Positions 32,729 through 47,602 of a stretch of 64,000 bases of DNA are shown here, one piece after another. The notes below the pieces were generated by a model. It ran no database searches and was not told the origin of the DNA. It was given only the letters and a program-made list of their open reading frames with translations. Every line of letters begins with the position of its first letter. The stretch's first letter is position 1. The translations under genes and the position numbers were made by a program. This stretch comes from Rhynchospora pubera (taxonomy: Eukaryota > Streptophyta > Magnoliopsida > Poales > Cyperaceae). The stretch is taken from contig CM051461.1 of assembly GCA_028095005.1 (NCBI GenBank), positions 28,827,432 to 28,891,431 of the forward strand, in the 5' to 3' direction.

Positions 32729-35320
32729 TTGCTACCGCCTAAAATTCTAGGCAGCCAAAATTCTACAAATTGCAATTGACAGGTGATACTCATGTCTTGT
32801 AATTTTACGAAATTACAATCATAAAGAAAATATGTCTAGAATATTTGGGGGGAATTGCTACCGCCTAAAAATTTTGTACAATTAAGACGATATTTCGAAT
32901 ACAATTACTTAATTACAATAGCTTATATTTTTTCTTCGAGAATGAATAATTTAATACATTGATATATGAAACTAAGTTTACATTTACATTTATATTTATA
33001 TTTTTCATTTTGATGAACCAAGACTAAGTTTATCAGTTTAATAATGTAGAAATACTAAAATTCGACATATAGGACGGTTGTGGTATATCAACATGATGAA
33101 AACAGAGCGGTTTCATTCGCTCCGATCTGTATCCGAATCCGAAAATTGCGCGTAATATTCATATCTGACGAAAAAAATATGGATATTATCCATATCCGAT
33201 AGATATTAATTCATTTATCCGTATCTTTAACGGCATGAGATGATTAATATTATTTCTTTACATTAGATGATTAATATTACTTTACATAAGATGATTAATA
33301 TTACTTCTTTACATAAGATGATTAATATTACTTTTAATTAGACAATACTTAATTTTTATTAGATAAATTCTCTTACAATAATATTATTATTTGAACTAGT
33401 AACATAAAAAAAATTCTATTATTGAGATGATTGTATATGATAACTTATTTAATTTCACTTTTAGACTTTTTATTCCTTCTGTTTGTGAACTAAGTTTATC
33501 AATCCTATTAGATGGTCTCTAATTTACTATTTATTTCGTTTTCTTTTTAAATTTCCCATAGAATTTGCATGGAATGTCCGATAACAACTATTTTTAAGAA
33601 TATGAACTAAATAGTAACAGTTCAGAGAATATATATATAATTCTATTTTCATACAAGTTTTCAATATGAAGATTTAATCTAATGGTTGGATCGGTCATTT
33701 AAATTTTAAAAATGTGAGAATGATCATGTTGGACGGAGGACATCCGTCATATATGTTGGATTTTAGTACTTCTCTGATAGATTCAATTTAATGGTTGGAT
33801 CGATTTTTTTAAGTTTTAAAATGCGAGAACGATATTTTGAACAAAGCACGTCGTCATATATGTTGGACTTTAGTACTTCTCCCATAAATTTGTCATTATA
33901 CGCAAACATAATATAAAATAAGAGCTTTTTTCATGGAATAAAAAGTTGGCTTAGAATTATTAAAAAACAGGTGACTAAAATTGTGCAAGTAATTTTCTTA
34001 TGGCATAAAATTGATTATCAGTTAATGTAACAAAATATACATGCAACAATAGAACTTATTTGATAAGTTTGAAAATACCAAGCTTTTAAATTTTGCCGAA
34101 ATAACGGTGTTATTTCCGAAATTTCGGTCTTTCGGACAAAAACGCACCAACGTTACAGTTTCAAGTTAGAAAAATACATAACGCGTCATTTCCGAAATAA
34201 CATCGTTATTTCAGCGAAAAAACTTCATTTTTGCGGAGAAAAAAATGGAGACAGGAGAGACTTTTTATACAATATAATTATATATATTTATATTATAGTG
34301 TTAATGTATTATACAGAGTAATTTTTTTCTTTAGGTTTTGTGCTTATTATTTGTTATCCTCTTTTTCTTTGTTATTCTCTTTGCTTAATTTCTTTACTTA
34401 AGATTACATATTTAAAAAAAGTAAATTATTAGCATATTAAAAAAATTAGGTATTAGATTATTAGCATATTAAAAAAATATATAATTCTGACTTGTACTGT
34501 AGTACTACACACAAGAATACATATGAGTTTGACACAGATGTTCGCATATACACACCGTTTTTTTTGCAGTTATTTCACCGAAAAAACACCGCACCGTTAA
34601 ATCAACTCCGGACTGTCATACCGAAAAAAACGAAATTTAAAAGCTTGAAAAATACACAAGTTAAATTTTTAAATTGTTCAGTACATTTTTTTGGCATAAA
34701 AACATATTAATTTGATGAGTTTGTTTATGCAAACTTATGGCATAAATTTTTTTTTGTGTACAATGATACGTGCATTAGACAACGATCAGCTTTAATTTGG
34801 ATTCTCCAAAATGATAATATTTATTTCGACGATAGAGATTAACCACATATATTAATTAAAGTTATATATAATTTTAAATTTTGTATTATTTAGGATGTCG
34901 TTAATATTTTATTTTTGTCGATATAAACAAAAGTATGTTTGATTTTAAAAAATATACCTATCCTAAAACCTACTCGAAAAAGAAAAACAATAAATGGGAA
35001 AATATGTGAGCTAATTTTAACTCGGCTAAAAAAAGTTCAGTAATAACTTGAGTCAATGGAACTCAAATAAATTTTTATTTCATATAGTATTATGAGTATT
35101 AAAATTTTATAAATTAACCATAAAAATTTATGAGCATTATCAACTCGAATCAAGTAAACTCGAGTTAAACTTAGTCAAGTACTCAAGTTTGATCATGTAT
35201 TTATTACGAATTCTTCGACTGACGGTATGGTTTAACTTTTTTATTTACAATACTTTTGATTCTTATATGAATTCAAATGTGGAAGGAGCTTGATGAAAAA
35301 AATATATATATATAGTGTTC

Positions 35321-35353
<33 letters not shown>

Positions 35354-35644
35354 TTATTTTTTTTCTCATGAAATTTCCGCTGCAACAAATTTGTTACAAA
35401 ATTTATTAAAACAGTTTTTGCTCCATATAGAATTTTTATCAAAATTTTAAGTGATTGACTAATACCAATATAGGGATATATGTGTGGTCCGATTATATTG
35501 TTTAATTTTTGCATATTTATAATAGAATTAACCATTTCATTCCCAAGGGAAGTAGCCCAACAGTCAAAATTCAGCACTAACACTTTTTTCATTACCAAAC
35601 CCTGACAGATTTTGTGATTTCACCAAACCAACCTCCCCTTACCA

Positions 35645-35676
<32 letters not shown>

Positions 35677-37583
35677 AAGGAAAAAAACATATTGTTGAAC
35701 AACATGCTTTCGTTTTGACCTTTTTCCTTTCTTCCGAGAATAATCAGGTACTTGAGCTGTAGCTTGTTTATAGAATTCTATTTTTCTTTTCAAAAAAAAA
35801 TGCAAAAAGGAATAGAAGCCTCTTTTATAACTTTCATGCACAAAGGGCTTAATCCCACTGGTATGTCAGTTGTAGATTGTGCTGAAGCCATGGTAGGCAC
35901 CTTCACCATTTCTCTCAAAAATTTGCAATAAAAAGGAAAAATGGATAATTGAAAATAATCAGTGATGAGAATTGTCAGAGACACCAGTGTGATATCCTGA
36001 ACTCTTCATTTTCATTTTGTTTATTATGTTCTCAGCTTATGCTCGGTCCTATTGATACCCAATTGCATATGTTTGTGCTTAGTTTTGGACAGACCCAATT
36101 GTAGTGTAAAAACAGGCTATGGTTGGACATATTTCTCATTCAAAGCCTTAAACGACAGCAAATGATGCTTTGATGCGAATGTATGCAATCCAACGAAGCC
36201 TCCTTCTCCCCATTCCCGTCATGCTATCTTACCTCTTTCTGGTACAATCCAACACTTTAGAACCCAGTATCACTTCCTGTTCTGCCGCACCACATGGTAG
36301 TCGTGCCACCAAACGCAGTTGACGCGCAACAAACCAAGCCTATGGCCACCTCCTCGTCAGTCGCGACGACTGGAAATACTAACAGGTCCAAACAGATAAA
36401 TGCCAATGCATGTTGTCTTCAATTTCAAGATTTTTTTTCTGCAATGAGTGAGTCTTAATCTCTATCTTTGCTGCTCCTTATATCCTGAAAGTAATAGGAT
36501 AAAATTACTATTTTCTAACACAAAAAAGATATATATAAAAAAGTTTTAAGCAATAAATAAATTCTGAATCCAATACATATCAGTACAATTTTTGTAAGCT
36601 AAAAGTACCGTTTTTATATCACAGAAGCATCCATAACCTATTTGTACAACAGAAAGAAACGTAACAACAAATAAATTACATTGAAAATGAAAGAAATAAA
36701 ATAATAGGTACATCATACCATTGAAAATGAAATCTCACAGTACACACTATAAACCAGTATCAGTTGGTACTTCGTACCAAACTCTACATAATTAGGAAGA
36801 CCCAATCCCTCAACTTATGTTGTGAAACAAAAACATTTTTCAAAATAATTCTCCAAAAGAATCAATAAACATGGGTGCAAATAACCCTACAAATAAAAGA
36901 AATTTAACGGAGCAAGCAAGATTAGGAAAAAAAAAGAAAAAGATTAACAACATGTATATATTGTGCATATGGTTTGCTTTATCGGACTATTATAACATGT
37001 ACATGGGCAAAATTACTGGCACAATAAAATCAACAGTACATATATGCTCCGTATGAAACTCGAAAAAAAAAAATCATAGATCAAAACAACTGTAGCTACT
37101 ATACAAACAGGCTCCGTAGAATTGGTAATGACACTGCAAAATTTCAGAGGGTAAGCAGAAAGTTTGAAATTATATGTTATTTGCATGTCTACAGAAATAT
37201 TGCCTCTAATTCAAGCACAAAAAAAACACAGAATTAATATTTATAATCATAACTTAAATGTATAGTAAAAAAATTTACAGTGTTGCAAGAGTGGAAAGGT
37301 TACAGGGGTTGTGTAGAATACTGATTTAAGTTTGTCATTTTCAATGCCAGTCATTTGTTTCTCACTAAAAATTAAGTATTGAAAAGCCCCATGCACAAAT
37401 ACCATATACCATGATGTCATATACACTTGGGCCTATGCCAGCTAGGCATTGTCAAACACTTGTTAAAGCTAGCAATTGTTTTATGGCAATAAGTGTATAG
37501 ATAACCACAAGTACAACATTGAAGCAAATCCATAGAATAACATATGTAGCAAGGTCATAGGAAGCAGAATTTGGTAAAAATCA

Positions 37584-37861
37584 ATTAGTGTGTTGGAGGT
37601 CACAGTTGGTAATTCTGAAAGTGTGAACAATATAATCCAAATAAAATACGTACTCAGACTTGCGTAAAGATAATCACTCTCTCAGAGCAGCCTCGTCAAT
37701 TTGAATGACCTTCAAATAGGAAAGGAAAAATTATCAGAATAGTACATAAAGGGTGCTGTTATTGTTTCAGCTAGTTCAATAAAATTTAACTAAGAAATAT
37801 GTACCATCGGCCTCAAGATACTCGACCTCTTTCTTTAAGGCCAGAACAATCAGGTAGCATT
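37584..37861 (-). pseudogene. Captured METE fragment, unit 2
   Basis: Same two exon-like blocks and same TGA as the unit 1 copy, displaced by 6,126 bp. No difference was noticed by eye, so the stop arose before the triplication. Confidence 0.8.
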
Positions 37862-38241
37862 TTGATGTTATAACTTATGAATACTAATATTTAGGTTAAT
37901 TTTCTATTGAAACTTGTTGGTTGGATCATCTTATCAGTTTGCAAATTGGATTTGAAAGATCGTGATAGGATACTAATAATTATAAACATATGCATACAAA
38001 CACCAATATATACTCCAAAATTAACAAATCGAAAACTCAACAGACAAATGCAATCTGATTGGAACAAACCTAAAGGAAAATTAGATCAAAGAAAAGACCA
38101 AAGAGAAATTTAATATATAACTAAATCATTGTGGCGGACAAGTTCAACTATCCGAACTAAAAAAGCAAGAAAATGTAAAAGAGAGACTATATCGAAATTC
38201 TTACTTCTCTTTTATCTCATATTACTCCATGCCACAACCTG

Positions 38242-38854
38242 CCATTGTGGAACGTCTCAACAAGGTCATGCGTCTTAATATTTGGGTCTTTACCCTGCAA
38301 AGGGATAAAATCCCTGAGAAAAAGAACAACCATGCGCAAAATGGAAAAAAAAATCAAAATTCGAAAAATTGGTCAAAATAAAAAAAAAAGAAATTTTTAA
38401 CCTGATAACTGGTGAAACGACTACAGATCTTGTTCTTTATTTACAAACTATTACTCGCTAAAAAGTGCATTTCACTAAATTTCTCTATTTGCCAAACAAA
38501 ATCCTGTTTACATGGAATGAAAAGACAACTAAAAGAGGGACGAAAATTAATCTATACCTCATTACTGGGAAGAGAAAAGGGAGGGGCATGAGAGCTGAAA
38601 TGGCGTGGGGCCCGAGGCCTGACATTCTTAGCAAGAACACCCTCTACTAGTTTCTCCCCTGATCCATCGTCTTGCAACGATTCGAGGTACTGGATTAAAT
38701 TTTTCATTCGGAACTGATTTGGAGAGAGAGAGAGAGGGGAATCAGAGAGAAGGGGTTTCTCTGGCGGCGAGGAAGAGGACCAGAGAAGCGATAACCCTAG
38801 AGGCACGAGAGGGAAAAATGAAAATAAATGAAAAGGAACAGGATTTGAGAGCAA
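38242..38854 (-). pseudogene. Exon-like pieces of an unrecognised gene, unit 2
   Basis: Copy of the unit 1 pieces. The 100-codon frame at 38552-38854 is identical in translation. Confidence 0.4.
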
Positions 38855-41446
38855 TTGCTACCGCCTAAAATTCTAGGCAGCCAAAATTCTACAAATTGCA
38901 ATTGACAGGTGATACTCATGTCTTGTAATTTTACGAAATTACAATCATAAAGAAAATATGTCTAGAATATTTGGGGGGAATTGCTACCGCCTAAAAATTT
39001 TGTACAATTAAGACGATATTTCGAATACAATTACTTAATTACAATAGCTTATATTTTTTCTTCGAGAATGAATAATTTAATACATTGATATATGAAACTA
39101 AGTTTACATTTACATTTATATTTATATTTTTCATTTTGATGAACCAAGACTAAGTTTATCAGTTTAATAATGTAGAAATACTAAAATTCGACATATAGGA
39201 CGGTTGTGGTATATCAACATGATGAAAACAGAGCGGTTTCATTCGCTCCGATCTGTATCCGAATCCGAAAATTGCGCGTAATATTCATATCTGACGAAAA
39301 AAATATGGATATTATCCATATCCGATAGATATTAATTCATTTATCCGTATCTTTAACGGCATGAGATGATTAATATTATTTCTTTACATTAGATGATTAA
39401 TATTACTTTACATAAGATGATTAATATTACTTCTTTACATAAGATGATTAATATTACTTTTAATTAGACAATACTTAATTTTTATTAGATAAATTCTCTT
39501 ACAATAATATTATTATTTGAACTAGTAACATAAAAAAAATTCTATTATTGAGATGATTGTATATGATAACTTATTTAATTTCACTTTTAGACTTTTTATT
39601 CCTTCTGTTTGTGAACTAAGTTTATCAATCCTATTAGATGGTCTCTAATTTACTATTTATTTCGTTTTCTTTTTAAATTTCCCATAGAATTTGCATGGAA
39701 TGTCCGATAACAACTATTTTTAAGAATATGAACTAAATAGTAACAGTTCAGAGAATATATATATAATTCTATTTTCATACAAGTTTTCAATATGAAGATT
39801 TAATCTAATGGTTGGATCGGTCATTTAAATTTTAAAAATGTGAGAATGATCATGTTGGACGGAGGACATCCGTCATATATGTTGGATTTTAGTACTTCTC
39901 TGATAGATTCAATTTAATGGTTGGATCGATTTTTTTAAGTTTTAAAATGCGAGAACGATATTTTGAACAAAGCACGTCGTCATATATGTTGGACTTTAGT
40001 ACTTCTCCCATAAATTTGTCATTATACGCAAACATAATATAAAATAAGAGCTTTTTTCATGGAATAAAAAGTTGGCTTAGAATTATTAAAAAACAGGTGA
40101 CTAAAATTGTGCAAGTAATTTTCTTATGGCATAAAATTGATTATCAGTTAATGTAACAAAATATACATGCAACAATAGAACTTATTTGATAAGTTTGAAA
40201 ATACCAAGCTTTTAAATTTTGCCGAAATAACGGTGTTATTTCCGAAATTTCGGTCTTTCGGACAAAAACGCACCAACGTTACAGTTTCAAGTTAGAAAAA
40301 TACATAACGCGTCATTTCCGAAATAACATCGTTATTTCAGCGAAAAAACTTCATTTTTGCGGAGAAAAAAATGGAGACAGGAGAGACTTTTTATACAATA
40401 TAATTATATATATTTATATTATAGTGTTAATGTATTATACAGAGTAATTTTTTTCTTTAGGTTTTGTGCTTATTATTTGTTATCCTCTTTTTCTTTGTTA
40501 TTCTCTTTGCTTAATTTCTTTACTTAAGATTACATATTTAAAAAAAGTAAATTATTAGCATATTAAAAAAATTAGGTATTAGATTATTAGCATATTAAAA
40601 AAATATATAATTCTGACTTGTACTGTAGTACTACACACAAGAATACATATGAGTTTGACACAGATGTTCGCATATACACACCGTTTTTTTTGCAGTTATT
40701 TCACCGAAAAAACACCGCACCGTTAAATCAACTCCGGACTGTCATACCGAAAAAAACGAAATTTAAAAGCTTGAAAAATACACAAGTTAAATTTTTAAAT
40801 TGTTCAGTACATTTTTTTGGCATAAAAACATATTAATTTGATGAGTTTGTTTATGCAAACTTATGGCATAAATTTTTTTTTGTGTACAATGATACGTGCA
40901 TTAGACAACGATCAGCTTTAATTTGGATTCTCCAAAATGATAATATTTATTTCGACGATAGAGATTAACCACATATATTAATTAAAGTTATATATAATTT
41001 TAAATTTTGTATTATTTAGGATGTCGTTAATATTTTATTTTTGTCGATATAAACAAAAGTATGTTTGATTTTAAAAAATATACCTATCCTAAAACCTACT
41101 CGAAAAAGAAAAACAATAAATGGGAAAATATGTGAGCTAATTTTAACTCGGCTAAAAAAAGTTCAGTAATAACTTGAGTCAATGGAACTCAAATAAATTT
41201 TTATTTCATATAGTATTATGAGTATTAAAATTTTATAAATTAACCATAAAAATTTATGAGCATTATCAACTCGAATCAAGTAAACTCGAGTTAAACTTAG
41301 TCAAGTACTCAAGTTTGATCATGTATTTATTACGAATTCTTCGACTGACGGTATGGTTTAACTTTTTTATTTACAATACTTTTGATTCTTATATGAATTC
41401 AAATGTGGAAGGAGCTTGATGAAAAAAATATATATATATAGTGTTC

Positions 41447-41479
<33 letters not shown>

Positions 41480-43701
41480 TTATTTTTTTTCTCATGAAAT
41501 TTCCGCTGCAACAAATTTGTTACAAAATTTATTAAAACAGTTTTTGCTCCATATAGAATTTTTATCAAAATTTTAAGTGATTGACTAATACCAATATAGG
41601 GATATATGTGTGGTCCGATTATATTGTTTAATTTTTGCATATTTATAATAGAATTAACCATTTCATTCCCAAGGGAAGTAGCCCAACAGTCAAAATTCAG
41701 CACTAACACTTTTTTCATTACCAAACCCTGACAGATTTTGTGATTTCACCAAACCAACCTCCCCTTACCAAACCCCCCCCCCCCCAAAAAAAAAAAGGAA
41801 AAAAACATATTGTTGAACAACATGCTTTCGTTTTGACCTTTTTCCTTTCTTCCGAGAATAATCAGGTACTTGAGCTGTAGCTTGTTTATAGAATTCTATT
41901 TTTCTTTTCAAAAAAAAATGCAAAAAGGAATAGAAGCCTCTTTTATAACTTTCATGCACAAAGGGCTTAATCCCACTGGTATGTCAGTTGTAGATTGTGC
42001 TGAAGCCATGGTAGGCACCTTCACCATTTCTCTCAAAAATTTGCAATAAAAAGGAAAAATGGATAATTGAAAATAATCAGTGATGAGAATTGTCAGAGAC
42101 ACCAGTGTGATATCCTGAACTCTTCATTTTCATTTTGTTTATTATGTTCTCAGCTTATGCTCGGTCCTATTGATACCCAATTGCATATGTTTGTGCTTAG
42201 TTTTGGACAGACCCAATTGTAGTGTAAAAACAGGCTATGGTTGGACATATTTCTCATTCAAAGCCTTAAACGACAGCAAATGATGCTTTGATGCGAATAT
42301 ATGCAATCCAACGAAGCCTCCTTCTCCCCATTCCCGTCATGCTATCTTACCTCTTTCTGGTACAATCCAACACTTTAGAACCCAGTATCACTTCCTGTTC
42401 TGCCGCACCACATGGTAGTCGTGCCACCAAACGCAGTTGACGCGCAACAAACCAAGCCTATGGCCACCTCCTCGTCAGTCGCGACGACTGGAAATACTAA
42501 CAGGTCCAAACAGATAAATGCCAATGCATGTTGTCTTCAATTTCAAGATTTTTTTTCTGCAATGAGTGAGTCTTAATCTCTATCTTTGCTGCTCCTTATA
42601 TCCTGAAAGTAATAGGATAAAATTACTATTTTCTAACACAAAAAAGATATATATAAAAAAGTTTTAAGCAATAAATAAATTCTGAATCCAATACATATCA
42701 GTACAATTTTTGTAAGCTAAAAGTACCGTTTTTATATCACAGAAGCATCCATAACCTATTTGTACAACAGAAAGAAACGTAACAACAAATAAATTACATT
42801 GAAAATGAAAGAAATAAAATAATAGGTACATCATACCATTGAAAATGAAATCTCACAGTACACACTATAAACCAGTATCAGTTGGTACTTCGTACCAAAC
42901 TCTACATAATTAGGAAGACCCAATCCCTCAACTTATGTTGTGAAACAAAAACATTTTTCAAAATAATTCTCCAAAAGAATCAATAAACATGGGTGCAAAT
43001 AACCCTACAAATAAAAGAAATTTAACGGAGCAAGCAAGATTAGGAAAAAAAAAGAAAAAGATTAACAACATGTATATATTGTGCATATGGTTTGCTTTAT
43101 CGGACTATTATAACATGTACATGGGCAAAATTACTGGCACAATAAAATCAACAGTACATATATGCTCCGTATGAAACTCGAAAAAAAAAAATCATAGATC
43201 AAAACAACTGTAGCTACTATACAAACAGGCTCCGTAGAATTGGTAATGACACTGCAAAATTTCAGAGGGTAAGCAGAAAGTTTGAAATTATATGTTATTT
43301 GCATGTCTACAGAAATATTGCCTCTAATTCAAGCACAAAAAAAACACAGAATTAATATTTATAATCATAACTTAAATGTATAGTAAAAAAATTTACAGTG
43401 TTGCAAGAGTGGAAAGGTTACAGGGGTTGTGTAGAATACTGATTTAAGTTTGTCATTTTCAATGCCAGTCATTTGTTTCTCACTAAAAATTAAGTATTGA
43501 AAAGCCCCATGCACAAATACCATATACCATGATGTCATATACACTTGGGCCTATGCCAGCTAGGCATTGTCAAACACTTGTTAAAGCTAGCAATTGTTTT
43601 ATGGCAATAAGTGTATAGATAACCACAAGTACAACATTGAAGCAAATCCATAGAATAACATATGTAGCAAGGTCATAGGAAGCAGAATTTGGTAAAAATC
43701 A

Positions 43702-43979
43702 ATTAGTGTGTTGGAGGTCACAGTTGGTAATTCTGAAAGTGTGAACAATATAATCCAAATAAAATACGTACTCAGACTTGCGTAAAGATAATCACTCTCT
43801 CAGAGCAGCCTCGTCAATTTGAATGACCTTCAAATAGGAAAGGAAAAATTATCAGAATAGTACATAAAGGGTGCTGTTATTGTTTCAGCTAGTTCAATAA
43901 AATTTAACTAAGAAATATGTACCATCGGCCTCAAGATACTCGACCTCTTTCTTTAAGGCCAGAACAATCAGGTAGCATT
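43702..43979 (-). pseudogene. Captured METE fragment, unit 3
   Basis: Third copy of the methionine synthase piece with the same lesions, 6,118 bp after the unit 2 copy. Confidence 0.8.
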
Positions 43980-44359
43980 TTGATGTTATAACTTATGAAT
44001 ACTAATATTTAGGTTAATTTTCTATTGAAACTTGTTGGTTGGATCATCTTATCAGTTTGCAAATTGGATTTGAAAGATCGTGATAGGATACTAATAATTA
44101 TAAACATATGCATACAAACACCAATATATACTCCAAAATTAACAAATCGAAAACTCAACAGACAAATGCAATCTGATTGGAACAAACCTAAAGGAAAATT
44201 AGATCAAAGAAAAGACCAAAGAGAAATTTAATATATAACTAAATCATTGTGGCGGACAAGTTCAACTATCCGAACTAAAAAAGCAAGAAAATGTAAAAGA
44301 GAGACTATATCGAAATTCTTACTTCTCTTTTATCTCATATTACTCCATGCCACAACCTG

Positions 44360-44972
44360 CCATTGTGGAACGTCTCAACAAGGTCATGCGTCTTAATATT
44401 TGGGTCTTTACCCTGCAAAGGGATAAAATCCCTGAGAAAAAGAACAACCATGCGCAAAATGGAAAAAAAAATCAAAATTCGAAAAATTGGTCAAAATAAA
44501 AAAAAAAGAAATTTTTAACCTGATAACTGGTGAAACGACTACAGATCTTGTTCTTTATTTACAAACTATTACTCGCTAAAAAGTGCATTTCACTAAATTT
44601 CTCTATTTGCCAAACAAAATCCTGTTTACATGGAATGAAAAGACAACTAAAAGAGGGACGAAAATTAATCTATACCTCATTACTGGGAAGAGAAAAGGGA
44701 GGGGCATGAGAGCTGAAATGGCGTGGGGCCCGAGGCCTGACATTCTTAGCAAGAACACCCTCTACTAGTTTCTCCCCTGATCCATCGTCTTGCAACGATT
44801 CGAGGTACTGGATTAAATTTTTCATTCGGAACTGATTTGGAGAGAGAGAGAGAGGGGAATCAGAGAGAAGGGGTTTCTCTGGCGGCGAGGAAGAGGACCA
44901 GAGAAGCGATAACCCTAGAGGCACGAGAGGGAAAAATGAAAATAAATGAAAAGGAACAGGATTTGAGAGCAA
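44360..44972 (-). pseudogene. Exon-like pieces of an unrecognised gene, unit 3
   Basis: Third copy. The 100-codon frame at 44670-44972 is again identical in translation. Confidence 0.4.
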
Positions 44973-47563
44973 TTGCTACCGCCTAAAATTCTAGGCAGCC
45001 AAAATTCTACAAATTGCAATTGACAGGTGATACTCATGTCTTGTAATTTTACGAAATTACAATCATAAAGAAAATATGTCTAGAATATTTGGGGGGAATT
45101 GCTACCGCCTAAAAATTTTGTACAATTAAGACGATATTTCGAATACAATTACTTAATTACAATAGCTTATATTTTTTCTTCGAGAATGAATAATTTAATA
45201 CATTGATATATGAAACTAAGTTTACATTTACATTTATATTTATATTTTTCATTTTGATGAACCAAGACTAAGTTTATCAGTTTAATAATGTAGAAATACT
45301 AAAATTCGACATATAGGACGGTTGTGGTATATCAACATGATGAAAACAGAGCGGTTTCATTCGCTCCGATCTGTATCCGAATTCGAAAATTGCGCGTAAT
45401 ATTCATATCTGACGAAAAAAATATGGATATTATCCATATCCGATAGATATTAATTCATTTATCCGTATCTTTAACGGCATGAGATGATTAATATTATTTC
45501 TTTACATTAGATGATTAATATTACTTTACATAAGATGATTAATATTACTTCTTTACATAAGATGATTAATATTACTTTTAATTAGACAATACTTAATTTT
45601 TATTAGATAAATTCTCTTACAATAATATTATTATTTGAACTAGTAACATAAAAAAAATTCTATTATTGAGATGATTGTATATGATAACTTATTTAATTTC
45701 ACTTTTAGACTTTTTATTCCTTCTGTTTGTGAACTAAGTTTATCAATCCTATTAGATGGTCTCTAATTTACTATTTATTTCGTTTTCTTTTTAAATTTCC
45801 CATAGAATTTGCATGGAATGTCCGATAACAACTATTTTTAAGAATATGAACTAAATAGTAACAGTTCAGAGAATATATATATAATTCTATTTTCATACAA
45901 GTTTTCAATATGAAGATTTAATCTAATGGTTGGATCGGTCATTTAAATTTTAAAATGTGAGAATGATCATGTTGGACGGAGGACATCCGTCATATATGTT
46001 GGATTTTAGTACTTCTCTGATAGATTCAATTTAATGGTTGGATCGATTTTTTTAAGTTTTAAAATGCGAGAACGATATTTTGAACAAAGCACGTCGTCAT
46101 ATATGTTGGACTTTAGTACTTCTCCCATAAATTTGTCATTATACGCAAACATAATATAAAATAAGAGCTTTTTTCATGGAATAAAAAGTTGGCTTAGAAT
46201 TATTAAAAAACAGGTGACTAAAATTGTGCAAGTAATTTTCTTATGGCATAAAATTGATTATCAGTTAATGTAACAAAATATACATGCAACAATAGAACTT
46301 ATTTGATAAGTTTGAAAATACCAAGCTTTTAAATTTTGCCGAAATAACGGTGTTATTTCCGAAATTTCGGTCTTTCGGACAAAAACGCACCAACGTTACA
46401 GTTTCAAGTTAGAAAAATACATAACGCGTCATTTCCGAAATAACATCGTTATTTCAGCGAAAAAACTTCATTTTTGCGGAGAAAAAAATGGAGACAGGAG
46501 AGACTTTTTATACAATATAATTATATATATTTATATTATAGTGTTAATGTATTATACAGAGTAATTTTTTTCTTTAGGTTTTGTGCTTATTATTTGTTAT
46601 CCTCTTTTTCTTTGTTATTCTCTTTGCTTAATTTCTTTACTTAAGATTACATATTTAAAAAAAGTAAATTATTAGCATATTAAAAAAATTAGGTATTAGA
46701 TTATTAGCATATTAAAAAAATATATAATTCTGACTTGTACTGTAGTACTACACACAAGAATACATATGAGTTTGACACAGATGTTCGCATATACACACCG
46801 TTTTTTTTGCAGTTATTTCACCGAAAAAACACCGCACCGTTAAATCAACTCCGGACTGTCATACCGAAAAAAACGAAATTTAAAAGCTTGAAAAATACAC
46901 AAGTTAAATTTTTAAATTGTTCAGTACATTTTTTTGGCATAAAAACATATTAATTTGATGAGTTTGTTTATGCAAACTTATGGCATAAATTTTTTTTTGT
47001 GTACAATGATACGTGCATTAGACAACGATCAGCTTTAATTTGGATTCTCCAAAATGATAATATTTATTTCGACGATAGAGATTAACCACATATATTAATT
47101 AAAGTTATATATAATTTTAAATTTTGTATTATTTAGGATGTCGTTAATATTTTATTTTTGTCGATATAAACAAAAGTATGTTTGATTTTAAAAAATATAC
47201 CTATCCTAAAACCTACTCGAAAAAGAAAAACAATAAATGGGAAAATATGTGAGCTAATTTTAACTCGGCTAAAAAAAGTTCAGTAATAACTTGAGTCAAT
47301 GGAACTCAAATAAATTTTTATTTCATATAGTATTATGAGTATTAAAATTTTATAAATTAACCATAAAAATTTATGAGCATTATCAACTCGAATCAAGTAA
47401 ACTCGAGTTAAACTTAGTCAAGTACTCAAGTTTGATCATGTATTTATTACGAATTCTTCGACTGACGGTATGGTTTAACTTTTTTATTTACAATACTTTT
47501 GATTCTTATATGAATTCAAATGTGGAAGGAGCTTGATGAAAAAAATATATATATATAGTGTTC

Positions 47564-47602
<39 letters not shown>

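Larger units (their letters stand above)
31110..37235. repeat. 6.1 kb tandem unit 1 of 3
   Basis: A 6,126-bp unit starting AATATTTATAATCATAACTT. It is repeated almost without change at 37236 and 43354. It contains a METE gene piece, exon-like pieces on the minus strand, short internal direct repeats (four copies of AGATGATTAATATTA near 33238-33335; a pair about 110 bp apart near 33670 and 33780), an inverted-repeat MITE-like block (about 34070-34660), a TTA microsatellite near 35322 and a 20-base C run near 35647. Confidence 0.95.
37236..43353. repeat. 6.1 kb tandem unit 2 of 3
   Basis: 6,118 bp. It differs from unit 1 mainly in homopolymer and microsatellite length (13 versus 20 C in the C run near 41774) and a few single bases, such as CAGATCTTG for CAGATTTTG and GCGAATATATG for GCGAATGTATG. 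Both of these bases are shared with unit 3. Confidence 0.95.

Noticed and set aside
34492..34710. 72-codon frame in each 6.1 kb unit (also 40618 and 46735)
   Set aside because: It lies in an inverted-repeat MITE-like block, has no domain and no splice support. Its conservation only reflects the recent triplication.
35263..35598. 111-codon minus-strand frame with a run of Ile (also 41389)
   Set aside because: The Ile run is a translated TTA microsatellite. The frame is shortened in unit 3 by a small indel.
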